Below are positions 36,659 to 50,779 of a stretch of DNA of 64,000 nucleotides, piece after piece. The stretch spans positions 5,580,001-5,644,000 of the forward strand of contig JAPVLO010000182.1 in assembly GCA_027257055.1 (NCBI GenBank), read 5' to 3'. Origin of the DNA: Cephalopachus bancanus (Eukaryota > Chordata > Mammalia > Primates > Tarsiidae). The position numbers were made by a program, and so were the translations under genes. Position 1 is the first letter of the stretch; each line of letters starts with the position of its first letter. The notes under the pieces are model-generated. The model was not told where the DNA came from. It did no database searches and worked only from the letters and a program-made list of their open reading frames with translations.

Positions 36659-37206
36659 CTAAAAGAGAAAATACTTAGTAGAAGATATATACCAAGAAAA
36701 TTGTTATTTGTAACAATTACTCTTTTTTCTTCATTAGATAACAGTCCAAAATGAGAAATAAATATGGAAATATAGAAACACTAATATTGGTCATCATTAA
36801 TCTTTATTGACTTTTCAAGATTGTTCTCTCCCAAGAACTCAAAGATGAATATTTAAGAATTTTCAGTGCTAAATTTTTTATAATAGCAAAACATTGAAAA
36901 CAACCTAAATATACAAAGTGGACAGAATAAATTATGGTGGTACATACATAGGATGATATATCATGTTAGCCATGGAAAATGATGGTAAAAATTGTATTTA
37001 TTGATCACTAATTTGGATATTCATAAATATTATAGTCTAAGGAGAGCAGGTTAAAAACAGTATTTATGTAAACAATGCATGTAAAAGCAAAGAATGCATA
37101 CTTAAATATGAAAAGCAATTTATCTCATAAAGGTGAAATTACTCATGATTTTATTTTCATTGTTGTCTATCTTGATTTTTCATTTTTAAAAATATTATAT
37201 GTATTA

Positions 37207-37497
37207 GCCGGGCTCGGTGGCTCAGCCTGTAATCCCGTGCCTTTGGGAGGTTGAGGTGAATGGACTGCCTGAGCCTGCGGGTTCGAGACCCGCCTGGGCA
37301 GCAAGACCTCATCTCTACAATAAATCAAAAAAATCAGCCAGGCGTGGTAGCGCATGCCTGTAATTCCGACTACTTGGAAGGCTGAGGCGGAAGGATCGCC
37401 GGAGCCCAGCAGGTCGAGGCTGCGGTGGCCAGGAGCGGCCACTGCACTCCAGTCTGAGCGACAGAGTGAGACTCTAACTCAAAAAAAAAAAAAAAAA
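37207..37497 (+). mobile_element. Alu, short left-arm subfamily
   Basis: Full dimer (GGGCAGCAAGACC) with a poly-A tail. Confidence 0.92.
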
Positions 37498-37615
37498 TTA
37501 CACTTATTAAATTATTTTTACAAAGCCCTGACCCCACTCCCTGACTTGAGTTAATGTTTACTAAACACTGAATCTCAAATCAAATACTAGTCTATGTTTT
37601 ATATGTGTACATTCT

Positions 37616-37806
37616 TTCTTTTTTTTTTTTTAGAGATGGCGTCTCACTCTGCCACTTAGGCTAGAGTGTAGTGGAACAATCATAGTTCACTCCAGGCTCA
37701 AACTTACAAAGGCTCAAACTTCTAAGCTCAAGCAATACTCCCATCTCAGCCTCCCAAGTAGCTAGGACTACAGGCATGCACCATTGCACCCAGGTAATTA
37801 TTTTAA
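37616..37806 (-). mobile_element. Partial old Alu
   Basis: Antisense Alu-related segment covering one arm (GCCTCCCAAGTAGCTAGGAC; GGCATGCACCATTGCACCC) with a short internal duplication (GGCTCAAACTT twice). It abuts the SYCP1 exon fragment copy. Confidence 0.75.
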
Positions 37807-37810
37807 AACC

Positions 37811-37857
37811 TGAGCTCCTTTACCTTCAGTGAGCTGATGAATTGTTTTTGTTACTAA
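37811..37857 (-). pseudogene. Diverged duplicate of part of a SYCP1 exon
   Basis: About 47 bp match 35,689-35,735 (inside the 185-nt SYCP1 exon) in the same orientation with roughly six mismatches. The copy lies directly next to a partial antisense Alu. On the minus strand it carries a TTTTAG and a GAAG|GTAAAG that could act as splice sites around 30 nt (37,824-37,853), but no transcript evidence exists here and one phase contains a stop. Confidence 0.6.
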
Positions 37858-38099
37858 AACACTAGGGGAAAAAGGAAGTTCATAATACTTCTAGATTCAA
37901 ATTATACTATTTCCTCTTATTAGCAACCTGTTCTTGGGCATGACACTTAACCAATCCGACTCTAGTTTCCTCACTTGTAAAACTAGAATAAAAAAAAAAA
38001 TCCATATTATATAGAGTTGCTATTAGAATTAAACAAGATAATGCAACTTAAAATGCTAGTGTCTAGTATATAATCAATACATATTAGTGACTATTATGA

Positions 38100-38640
38100 G
38101 CATGATAATGGTGATGTATGCTAGAAACTGGATCTCAATATTCACAGTATTTACAATATATAAGCAAGGCTGACAAACACAGTAAGTGCTGATGGGTACT
38201 CATTAGAAGAAGTTCTGAGAGTTTACATAATGGGGCACCTAACCAAATAGGATCATTAAGGGTTAGTAGAAAGGGGAGGCATAGATAAAGTTCAAGAAAG
38301 GCTTCCAGAGAGTGACAGCTGAGTTGAAACATTTGAAAGATAGTAAGAATTAGCAAAAGTAATGGGAGTTAGGAGAGAAAAGATCACAGACAAGTAAAAG
38401 AGCATGTACAAAGACAAAAGTAGAAAAAATGAGATGACATTCTACGGAAATGTATTTTAGTAGTATGAGGCCTAAAGCATAAAGGATGAGTCATCATATA
38501 CATGACTGGAAAGATAATAAGGCAAAATCATAACAGGATTCATATGAACTAGTTTAGTCTTATGCTTCATTAGTCATGAAGACCATGCAAAACAATGAAG
38601 GATGTTAAGCAACAGAATGATGTTCCAGGATTTTTTTTAC
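38100..38640 (+). repeat. Ancient interspersed repeat, family uncertain
   Basis: Blocks such as AAGAAAGGCTTCCAGAGAGT and ATGAAGGATGTTAAGCAACA resemble a common old mammalian repeat. It seems related in type to 15.8-16.15 kb. Confidence 0.4.
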
Positions 38641-38839
38641 TTCCATTTTGAAAAAATGACATGTAATGAAAGGGTCACTGAAGAAAAACAGTAGAAAGAA
38701 TAGATATATAGAGAGAGGGAAATGATAATTAATGATTGTGGTATCTATTATCATAGTATTTCTTAGTCTACTAGTCAATGTCTCCTCCCTAAAATCATAA
38801 CCACAAACTAGGCATATATGGGAATTGAACGCATACTAT

Positions 38840-40290
38840 CTGAATGGTCAAAAGAGCTCTAAGCCAAAATTTAATTTGAAGTGCTTAAGTTTCCCTAGGA
38901 TCACAAAGGTGCAACATGTCAATTTTCTCCATAAAAATAAACTTCTGATCCAGGCCTTAAATAATTTCCACAGATAAAGTTACATGACCCCATAATCAAA
39001 AAAAAGAGCTGGAAACAAAGCACCATGAACAGAGTCAACAAAACGAATGAAAGGCCTACTCAGATCTGCAAAGATTTCAGCTATTAAAATTTACTGGCTA
39101 TGAAATTAAAAATAAGTATTATAATATTCTCTTAAAATTAAAAGAATTAAGGAAGGTATCAATAAACCAAATTAAAAATGATACATAAAATTGAGACTGA
39201 AAACTCCAAAGGGGTAATGTGCTATATCATTCAAACAAACATACTTCTAAAAAGGAATAAAAATTCAGAATCAAATATTAAAAGCATTAAACTTCTGACA
39301 AAATAAGAATTTACCAGGTCAAAAGTGAAGGGAAAATAGAAACCTACAGAAAGAAGTAAGCTAACCACAGAACCTGTTTTTGCCCAGAGGGCATTCATAG
39401 ACCCTGACATAATTGGATTTTTTATATAAAATTATGATAAAATTAAAGGAAATATGAAAACCCAAAAACAACAGAAGGTAGAAAGTCTAAGAAGTAAATT
39501 TTTGCACAGTAACCTGAGACATTCTCGATACAAGGAGGAAGCAATAGCAAACCAACCCACAGGCATATGTGCAACTCAGATTCCTATCACCTGAGTGGTT
39601 CAGGGAACCCTAAGCCTTGAAACTGACTTAAGGTTGTCCCAGATGGATAAAGCCACCATGTACATGGAAAAAGGAAATGTAAATCCTCCCAGGAAGATGT
39701 TAAGTTTCATCAGGCAGGCCTTAAATTATTCCCACAAATAATTTTCTCAAATTAAAAAAAAAAATTAGCATGAAGTCAAAGACAAGACTCACAAGAAAAC
39801 AAAGCACTTTGACTAAAAACTATGAGGAACAACAGACAGAATAAGAAACAATTAAGATAAATAATTATCAAAAAGGAAAATACATCAGAATATCAGCAAA
39901 GCAATAATAACAGACACTAATTTACAGATTCAATAAGCTATAAAATAAGCCTATACCTTAACATATCATACTGTAACATCTAAAATAAAATCAAAGACAA
40001 AGAAAATCTGAAAAATCATAAGAGGGAAAAGATACCACTGACTTCTTAAAATCAGCGAAGTCAAAAGAAGGTAAAATAATGCCTTCCATGTGTTAAAGGA
40101 AATTTCTAGAAATAACATATAGTGTGCCAACCTACAAACACATATTATGCAAAAATATCCTTTATGGATAAGAGTGAATAAGCAAATTTTTAGACAGGTA
40201 AAATCTAAGAGAGCTCAACACAAACATATTCTCACAAAGGAGATTCTAAATAATCCTCTTTAAGGCACAAACAAAATGATCTAAATTAAA
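38840..40290 (+). mobile_element. Two old L1/HAL1 fragments in tandem
   Basis: Degraded ORF1-type sequence occurs twice: about 38,840-39,380 and 39,520-40,290. Both include CATAATCAAAAAAAAGAGCTG-like and caggcctt-AAAT-ATT-CCCACA blocks. Highly diverged, no frame left. Confidence 0.55.
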
Positions 40291-40369
40291 GTTTGAGATG
40301 CAAAAAAAAAAATGAAATGCAAAGGAACTAGAAAAAAAGTGGATAAAACTAAATATTGTCTGTATAAAA

Positions 40370-41110
40370 TAATAATGTCTTGTCTATAGAATTAAAATAC
40401 ACATATCACAGCACTATACATAACAGCAAAGATATGAAATCAACCAATGTCCATCAACACATGATTGGATTAAAAATGTGGTACATAAGCCAGGCTCGGT
40501 GGCTCAGCCTGTAATCCCGCGCCTTTGGGAGGTTAAGGTGAGTCAATTGCCTGAGCCCGCGGGTTCGAGACCCACCTGGGCAGCGAGACCTCATCTCTAC
40601 AATAAATAAAAAAATCAGCCGAGCGTGGTAACGCATGCCTGTAATTCCGGCTCCTCGGAAGGCTGAGGCGGAAGGATCCCGGAGCCCAGGATGTGAGGCT
40701 GCGGTGGCCGAAAGCGGCCGCTGCACTCCAGTCTGGGCGACAGAGTGAGACTCCAACTCAAAAAAAAAAAAAAAAAAGTGGTATATACACAATGGAAAAC
40801 AATTTGGCCATAAAGAGGAATAAAATCATAACTTTTGCAGCAACATGAATAAAACTGGAGGCCATTATCATAAGTGAAACAACTCAGACACAGAATATAC
40901 ATGATCTCACTTAGAAGTGGGAAGGAGATAAATAATGTGTACACATGGATGTAGAGTGTGAAATGATAGATAATGGAGACTCAGAAGGATGGGAAACAAA
41001 GGGAGGTGCAATGTACATTATTCCAGTGATGGATACACAAAAAGCCCTGACTTCACCACTATACAATATATCCATGTATCAGGGTATAATGTAGCTATGA
41101 GACAGAATGT
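40370..41110 (+). mobile_element. L1 3'-end fragment interrupted by Alu
   Basis: L1 ORF2 end and 3' UTR: CAACCAATGTCCATCAACAC, TGGCCATAAAGAGGAATAAA, GGAGGCCATTATCATAAGTG, CTTCACCACTATACAATATA. The Alu at 40,489-40,776 is inserted within it. Confidence 0.75.
40489..40776 (+). mobile_element. Alu, short left-arm subfamily
   Basis: Full dimer (GGGCAGCGAGACC). Flanked by GTGGTACATA and GTGGTATATA. Confidence 0.92.
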
Positions 41111-41215
41111 CATCTCAAGGATCGCTGGCAACCACCTAAAACCTGAACAGAGGCACAAGACAGATTCCTCCCTGAAACCTTCAGAAAGAACAAAACCAAT
41201 AGAAGGGACTTCTGG

Positions 41216-41225
41216 CAAGATGGCG
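41216..41225 (+). promoter_or_regulatory. YY1-type motif at L1 5' end
   Basis: CAAGATGGCG lies about 12 bases from the inferred L1 start, in the position of the known YY1 site of primate L1 promoters. Confidence 0.6.
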
Positions 41226-41399
41226 ACAGCACACATAGGACTGTGAGAATCTCCGTGAGAGTGAGTTTCCGTAAAGACTCTTGCTTCCCCCTCCGCCAGC
41301 CACACTGGTCCGAGGCCTGGAGGCCCCCGGTCCCACTCACCACTCGGCTGCAGTGGCCACCACCACTGCAGCTGTTCCACCCCAGGCAGCCCTGGACTC

Positions 41400-42600
41400 C
41401 CGGCATTGTGGAGCTCCAGGTTCCCTCCCTGGCTACTCCGCCCCACCTGGCCCCAAGCTGCCGCCACCACCTGCGGAGACCCTCAGCTCCTGCCCCATGG
41501 AGCTCTGGGCTCCCTCGCCAGCTGCACGTGCACTACCCAGCAGCCAGCGACTGTCGCCCACGAGGCCCTTGGCTACCACTTGCAGAGCTCCAGGCTCCCT
41601 CCCTGGCTGCACCACCTCACCCCGCCCCAAGCTGCGGCTGCTTGGCTCCCTCCCAGCTGCACTGCCCGGCCTGGCCCCAAGCCGCCACCACCTGAAGAGG
41701 CCCTCGACTCTCGGCGCCTTGGAGCTCTGGACTCCCTCCCTGAGTGCAGTACCCCATCCTGCCCCAACCCAAGCCACCGCCACCCACAGATGCCCTCAGC
41801 TCATGCCTGTGGAGCTCCAGACTCCCTCCCTGGCTGCAGCAACCTGCCCTGTCCTGCCCCAAGCCGCCACCGCCGTCCGCGGAGGACCTCAGCTCATGCC
41901 CGCGGAGCTCTAGGCTCCCTCCCTGGCTGAAATGCTCCACCTGACCACAAACCCCGCTGCCTGCGGAGGCCTTTAGCGTCCACCCCTCATAGCTCCAGGC
42001 TCCCTCCCTGGCAGCAGCGCCCCACCCCATACAAGCCGCCTCTACCCTTGGTGCCTGCCCCTCAGAGATCTGCCCTCCCTCCTTGGCTGCAGCACCCCGC
42101 CCCGCCCCAAGCCACCACACCCCACGGAGGCCCTCGGCACTCACCCCTCGGAGCTCCAGGCTCCCTCTTTGGCTGCAGCGCCCTGCCCCAAGCTGCTGCC
42201 ACCCATGGAGGCCCTCAGCTCCGCCCCATGGAGCTCCGGGCTCCTCCCTGGCTGCAGCGTCCCGCCCTGCCCCTCGGAGCTCCGGGCTCCCTCCTTGGCT
42301 GCAGGGCCCTGCCCCAAGCTGCCGCCACCCACAAAAGCCCTCGGCGCCTGCCCCTTGGAGCTCTGGGCTCCCTTCCTGGCAGCAGCACCCCACCCCAAAC
42401 CGCTGCCACGACCACCCGCGGAGGCTTTCGGCTCCCTCCCTCATTGCAGCGCCCCGCCCTGCTGCAAGCCATTGCCACCTGCGGAGTTCCAGGCGCCTCC
42501 CTGGCTGCAGTGTCCTGCCTCAAGCCTCCACCCCGCAGGGAGGCCCACAGCTCCCTCACCGTGGAGCTCCGGGCTCCCTTGCCAGCTGCACCCCCTGCAC
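41400..42600 (+). repeat. GC-rich minisatellite-like array in L1 5' region
   Basis: About 16 imperfect units share GGAGCTCCGGGCTCCCTCC, then TGGCTGCAGCGCCCCGCCC, then CAAGC-GCC-CCACC. Unit starts are spaced about 50-95 bp. CpG-rich against an otherwise AT-rich window. Long reading frames on both strands here arise from the repeat composition. Confidence 0.85.
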
Positions 42601-42640
42601 CCAGCCGTCCTGCACTACACTGACCAGCAACACCCAGCAA

Positions 42641-42975
42641 TCTTGCACTCTGCCTCCCCTGACTCGTCCCTGGCCACAGCAGGACCAGAGAACAGCTAGA
42701 GCTCTGAGACCAGGCAGAGACCTGCATTGTCCGTCGAGCTCCGCCAAGCTCTGCGCAACCTCCAGCTTGGGACCTAAGAACAAAGAAAGAAAAAGAGGTC
42801 CAAGCTGCACGTGACATGCCAACCTGCAGCGCCCGGCTGCCTCGCACTCTGCCTCCCCCAGCTGGACCCGGCTGCAGTAGAACCAGAGATCATCTGGAGC
42901 CCTGTGACCAGGCAGAGGAGTGCATCGCCCCACCCACCTCCACCCAGCTCTGCCCAGCCTCCAACTTGGGATCTC
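42641..42975 (+). repeat. Two copies of a ~135-bp block in L1 5' region
   Basis: The blocks at 42,641-42,775 and 42,840-42,975 (offset about 199) share ACTCTGCCTCCCC, ACCAGGCAGAG and CTTGGGA-CT in the same order. Confidence 0.75.
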
Positions 42976-43657
42976 AAGACCTTGTGTTTGTGTAGGGGAA
43001 TAGTACATCATAAGGGGGTTGGTAAGCTTGTGTGTCTGTATGATTGTATATTCTCGTTTTTTTGTGGTTGGTGTTGTTGGTTTTCTTGTTTGTTTTTGTT
43101 TTTTTTCTTACTCTTATCTGTCTTCGAGTCTATTTTCATTTGTTAGGTGGTACCTTTGTCTATTTCCCTCTTACTCTTCTCTCTCTCCACCTTCTGCTTC
43201 TCTCCCTCCCTGTCCCATTTCTTTCCTTTTTCTTACCTCATTTTACTTTCAGGGAGCAAACCTATACTCCCATTGCATGGACAGATTACAAGGCAGTGGG
43301 AAACAGGTTCCACGGTATCCATACACCCATCAGTGGATACTGGGATCTGCAGATAGATTTTGAATCACGGCTCCCCCCTCAAATAAATCTCAAAACTGCG
43401 AAAGGTATAGCCCCCAACCTGCAGTCCAGCTTCAGAACTGAACAAAGTCAGAGGTTTCACACAAGGAAGAATAGGAGATTGAGCAAACAGAAGTAAAAGC
43501 AACCCCGTCACCCCTGAACAACAGATTTAAAGAAGATAGGGAAAAAAGGAAAAAGTAGGGAGGAAAATCTACACAAATGAAAAAACCAAAAGAAGAATAT
43601 AGGTCTCAGACCCTGGGGAGATCAGATAATGAGAAAACAGACTTCGGAATATAAACA

Positions 43658-44275
43658 ATGAAGAGACCCCAAATGACTGGTTCTCATACTACAAACCCAG
43701 ATATCAAGACACTAATGGAGAGAACAAAAAGAATTGAGGAGAGACAAGAGGAAAATAGGAAGGAGTTGATAACTGAGATAACAGCAGTAAAAAATAGGAA
43801 GGAGTTGATAACTGAGATAACAGCAATAAAAAATATAGATTGAAATAAATAACAAACCAATAAGCATGGAAAGCAGAATTAGCTAAGCAGAAGACAGAAT
43901 CTTAGAACTTGAAGACCAAAATACGGAACTAAACTAAACTGCCTAAAACTAGAAAAAAAGCTTAAAAAGACAGAACAAAATCTTCCAGAGATGAACGATT
44001 ACTTCAAGAGAATGAACCTAAGAGTAACTGGACTTCCTGAGGCAGAAACAGAGACAGAGAACACCCTGGAACAAACATTCCATGAAATTGTTCAAGAAAA
44101 CTTCCCTCACCTCATCAGTAATGCGAAAATTCAAACACAATAGATTCAGAGAACCCCTGCAAGACAACAAATGAGAAGACCAACTTCTAGGCACATAATA
44201 ATTCACCTCAACAAAGTAGGTATAAAAGAAAAAATCCTAAAAGCAGCAAGAGAAAAAGGTCAGACTACCTACCAG
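43658..44275 (+). pseudogene. L1 ORF1 remnant
   Basis: Starts MKRPQMTGSHTTNPDIKTLM and continues in broken frames to the L1 ORF1p C-terminal region (RVTGLPEAETETENTLEQTF). A 39-nt tandem duplication (43,754-43,831) repeats NRKELITEITAVK in the coiled-coil part. Frameshifts and a TAG in the Q-rich segment prevent a full protein. Confidence 0.8.
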
Positions 44276-44689
44276 GGTAGGTAGAACAGCAGCAGATTTA
44301 TCTACAATCAGAACAGCAGCAGATTTATCTACAGAAACGCTTCAGGCTAGGAGAGCTTGGAACCAAATATTCAAAGTTCTCAAAGATAAACAATTTCAAC
44401 CAAGAATAACCTACCCAGCCAAGCTAAGCTTCATCAGTGAGGGAGAATTAAAATCTTTCCCAGACATCCAATTCCTACGAACTTACGCTGCCTTCAGACC
44501 ACCCCATACAAGAAACTCTTAAGAAAGTATTAAACACAGAAGAAAAGGGGAAAAGAACAATGTTCTTCACAAGAGTACAGGAAAAAGATTGAAAACACAT
44601 GAACCAACCCCCCAAAAAACAAAAGAAAGACAACAAACAAGTACAACAACTCTATAAGAACCTCATGACAAATATAAACCCTCACATTT

Positions 44690-48115
<3,426 letters not shown>

Positions 48116-48433
48116 ATAACAGGAAGAACTCAGGTCACTCTGTAAAAAAGATACATCCACACGTATGTTTATCGCAACATTGTTCACAATAGCAAAAACC
48201 TAGAACCAACCCATCAAAAGAGGACTGGATACAAAAATGTGGTATGTATTCACAATGGAATACTACGCAGCCATAAAGATCAACAAAATCATGAACTTCA
48301 CAGCAACCTGGATGGAATTAGAGTTTATAATACTGAGTGATCTCTCACAGAAACAAAGAGCTGAGTATCACATGTTCTCACTCATAAGTGGACCTTGAAC
48401 AACTAACATATTACTATAAGAAAAGGATTGAAG

Positions 48434-48478
48434 GTGGTGGGAAACAGCAGGGAGGGAGGTGTGGGGTGGGGAGGTGGG
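48434..48478 (+). repeat. G-rich tract in L1 3' UTR
   Basis: Several runs of three or more G close together (GGGAGGGAGGTGTGGGGTGG and beyond). It fits the G-quadruplex-prone polypurine tract of primate L1 3' UTRs. Confidence 0.7.
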
Positions 48479-48619
48479 ATTGACAGAAGTCGATATCTGC
48501 CTGGGGAAGGTGGGGCACACCTCATCGATAAGGGTACGTGTACAGTGAATATTTGTATACCTAGCCCTGAATTATACCCCAAAATTTTAAATCAAAATTA
48601 AAAGAGGGAAAAAAAAACA

Positions 48620-49845
48620 GACCCTTGATTTTGTAGTTCTCGCCTCCAGAACTATAAGCTGACCTAGGTATTAATGTTGGACATACCATATCCTTCCATA
48701 TCCTTCTAAGTCTTATTCATGAGTAGTTTTAAGTTGTGCTGAGAAAAATCCTTGAACCTACAGTTATATAACATTGCTGTTACTGCTTTTCAAAAATGGA
48801 CCATGTCATTCATACTGGAATAGCTACTGTTGATCTTGCAAGAGGGTAATTTTTAAAATTCAGTGAAGACTTAAAAGAAAATTCCATTCAAAGTACTCAG
48901 TAAAACAGAAGTTTGCTATGTACAAATAATGAAGAAGACTTTGGAAGATAATGTTATTGACTTCCCACACTGCAAAGTACTTTTTGACTCAGGAAGATAA
49001 CAGACCTCACCAATGATAAGCTGTCAGAAATCAATACCCACGGAGACATCTCAGCAATTCCATAACTGGCTTAAAACAAACCTTTTTCAATCTCACTTAC
49101 AGAACACATTTAACAGTCATTGTGTACTAATCAAGTTACTAGAACCCTTGGTGAACTCATGCTTGAAAATATTGGTTTACTATTTTGCCAGAGTATTTTC
49201 AGAAATCCATCCTTATATTTTTTAAGTTTTTGATAATTAATAACTTAAGCAATAACAAGCAAAAATTGAAAGATAAACAAAAATTACCTAAGAATTATTA
49301 ATTTAAATGGATAGCTACAGGTAGGATGGAGTAGTTAGTAGCAAACCAAGTCTCCTGCCAGAAACAACTAAAAATGACACAAGGGGAAAAAAAAGAACTA
49401 AAGGGGCTAAGATTCCTAAAAGAAAACTGCTAAGAAGTGAAATGGCAAAATGCAGCTGATACTTGCTGATCTAGCCATGAGCAAAAGACCAAGATGCTGG
49501 CTTGACCCAGGATAAGGGCTGATACTGAGAAACAGAAACACCATAATACCTTTTAGAGATCTCAGAGAGCTGGAGAAACAAAATTGGAGACTTGAAAAAT
49601 CTCATATATTTGGCTAGTTTCCTTTCATCTAGCTCAGTCTCTAATTGGATTCAGATCATCAGCCCATCACACTCCAATTTCTCTTTAGCAGACAAACGAC
49701 ATCATCAGGAACTTCTAAATTTTCTTATTAAAACAAAAAATTACTAGGCACACCAAAAGACAAGAATAAATGGACAAACAGCATGATTAAAAAGAAAAAA
49801 AAAAGAAAGAAAACAGAAAGTAGCTGCCAGAAGACGGCAGGACAG
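48620..49845. other. Unassigned sequence between L1s
   Basis: No repeat or exon I can name. It has mixed composition, with no long frame. Part may be an old DNA transposon, but that is a guess. Confidence 0.3.
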
Positions 49846-49849
49846 AGGA

Positions 49850-50010
49850 AACAGAGTTATTGTTTAATGGGTGGAGTTCCCATTTTGTAAGACAAAAAGA
49901 GAACTGAAGATGGATGATGGTTTTGGTTACAACAAATTGAACATACTTAATGACACTGAACTGTACACTTAAAATGATTTATATGGATTTTACTACAACT
50001 TTAAAAAGGA
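49850..50010 (+). repeat. Old L1 3'-end-like fragment
   Basis: GGATGATGGTTTTGGTTACA followed by CACTGAACTGTACACTTAAA resembles 3' ends of older L1 families. Confidence 0.55.
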
Positions 50011-50156
50011 AACTATAGAAATAGACCAACAGGTAAGACATATATTGAAGTAAATAGAGGATAACTATAAAATACCAATGGAATCTTAAAAAAAAATCAG
50101 ATGACAATTTCAAAAGGAAAAATATATTATTCACTTGAGTTAAGAATTCAAAACCA

Positions 50157-50441
50157 GCCGGGCTCAGTGGCTCAGCCTATAATCCCGCGCCTTTGGGACG
50201 CTGAGGTGAGTGGATTGCCTGAGCCCGCGGGTTTGAGACCCGCCTGGGCAGCGAGACCTCATCTCTACAATAAATCAAAAAATCAGCCGGGCGTGGTAGT
50301 GCATGCCTGTAATTCCGGCTACTCGGAAGGCTGAGGAGGAAGGATCGCCAGAGCCCAGCAGGTCGAGGCTGCGGTGGCCGGAAGTGGCCACTGCACTCCA
50401 GTCTGGATGACAGAGTGAGACTCCAACGCAAAAAAAAAAAA
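50157..50441 (+). mobile_element. Alu, short left-arm subfamily
   Basis: Full dimer close to consensus. Direct repeats AAGAATTCAAAACCA flank it (50,142-50,156 and 50,442-50,456). Confidence 0.93.
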
Positions 50442-50779
50442 AGAATTCAAAACCAAGAAGCCTTAGCTGTGTTAGTTTAACTCTTATCTCATAGGAAACA
50501 TTGCCTATGGCTACCTTCCAGAAGCAATACAGTGTTTATTGTTGTCAATATTGTGAGTTATGAGAAGTTAAAGCTCACTGAAGCTAGAATGGATTAAAGC
50601 ACACAGCTAGAATCTGTTTTTCCTATGGAGTAAACCAAGATATAATTTCCCCAGTACCAAGAAAGGAATGGGACCAGACTCATCAAAGAAGCAATCACCA
50701 CATAGTGAAAAGAAGAGAAAAATCCATCAATCTTGGTTGCAAAAAGCCACACTCTCACCTGAATCATGAAACAGACCAC

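Noticed and set aside
41281..42847. Long reading frames on both strands (up to about 275 codons) with P/A-rich or G/E-rich products
   Set aside because: They overlap in several frames, follow the period of the GC-rich array and show no domain. Best explained by repeat composition in an L1 5' region.
48730..49230. Possible processed pseudogene or hAT transposase
   Set aside because: Short frames only, and no motif that I could place in a family.
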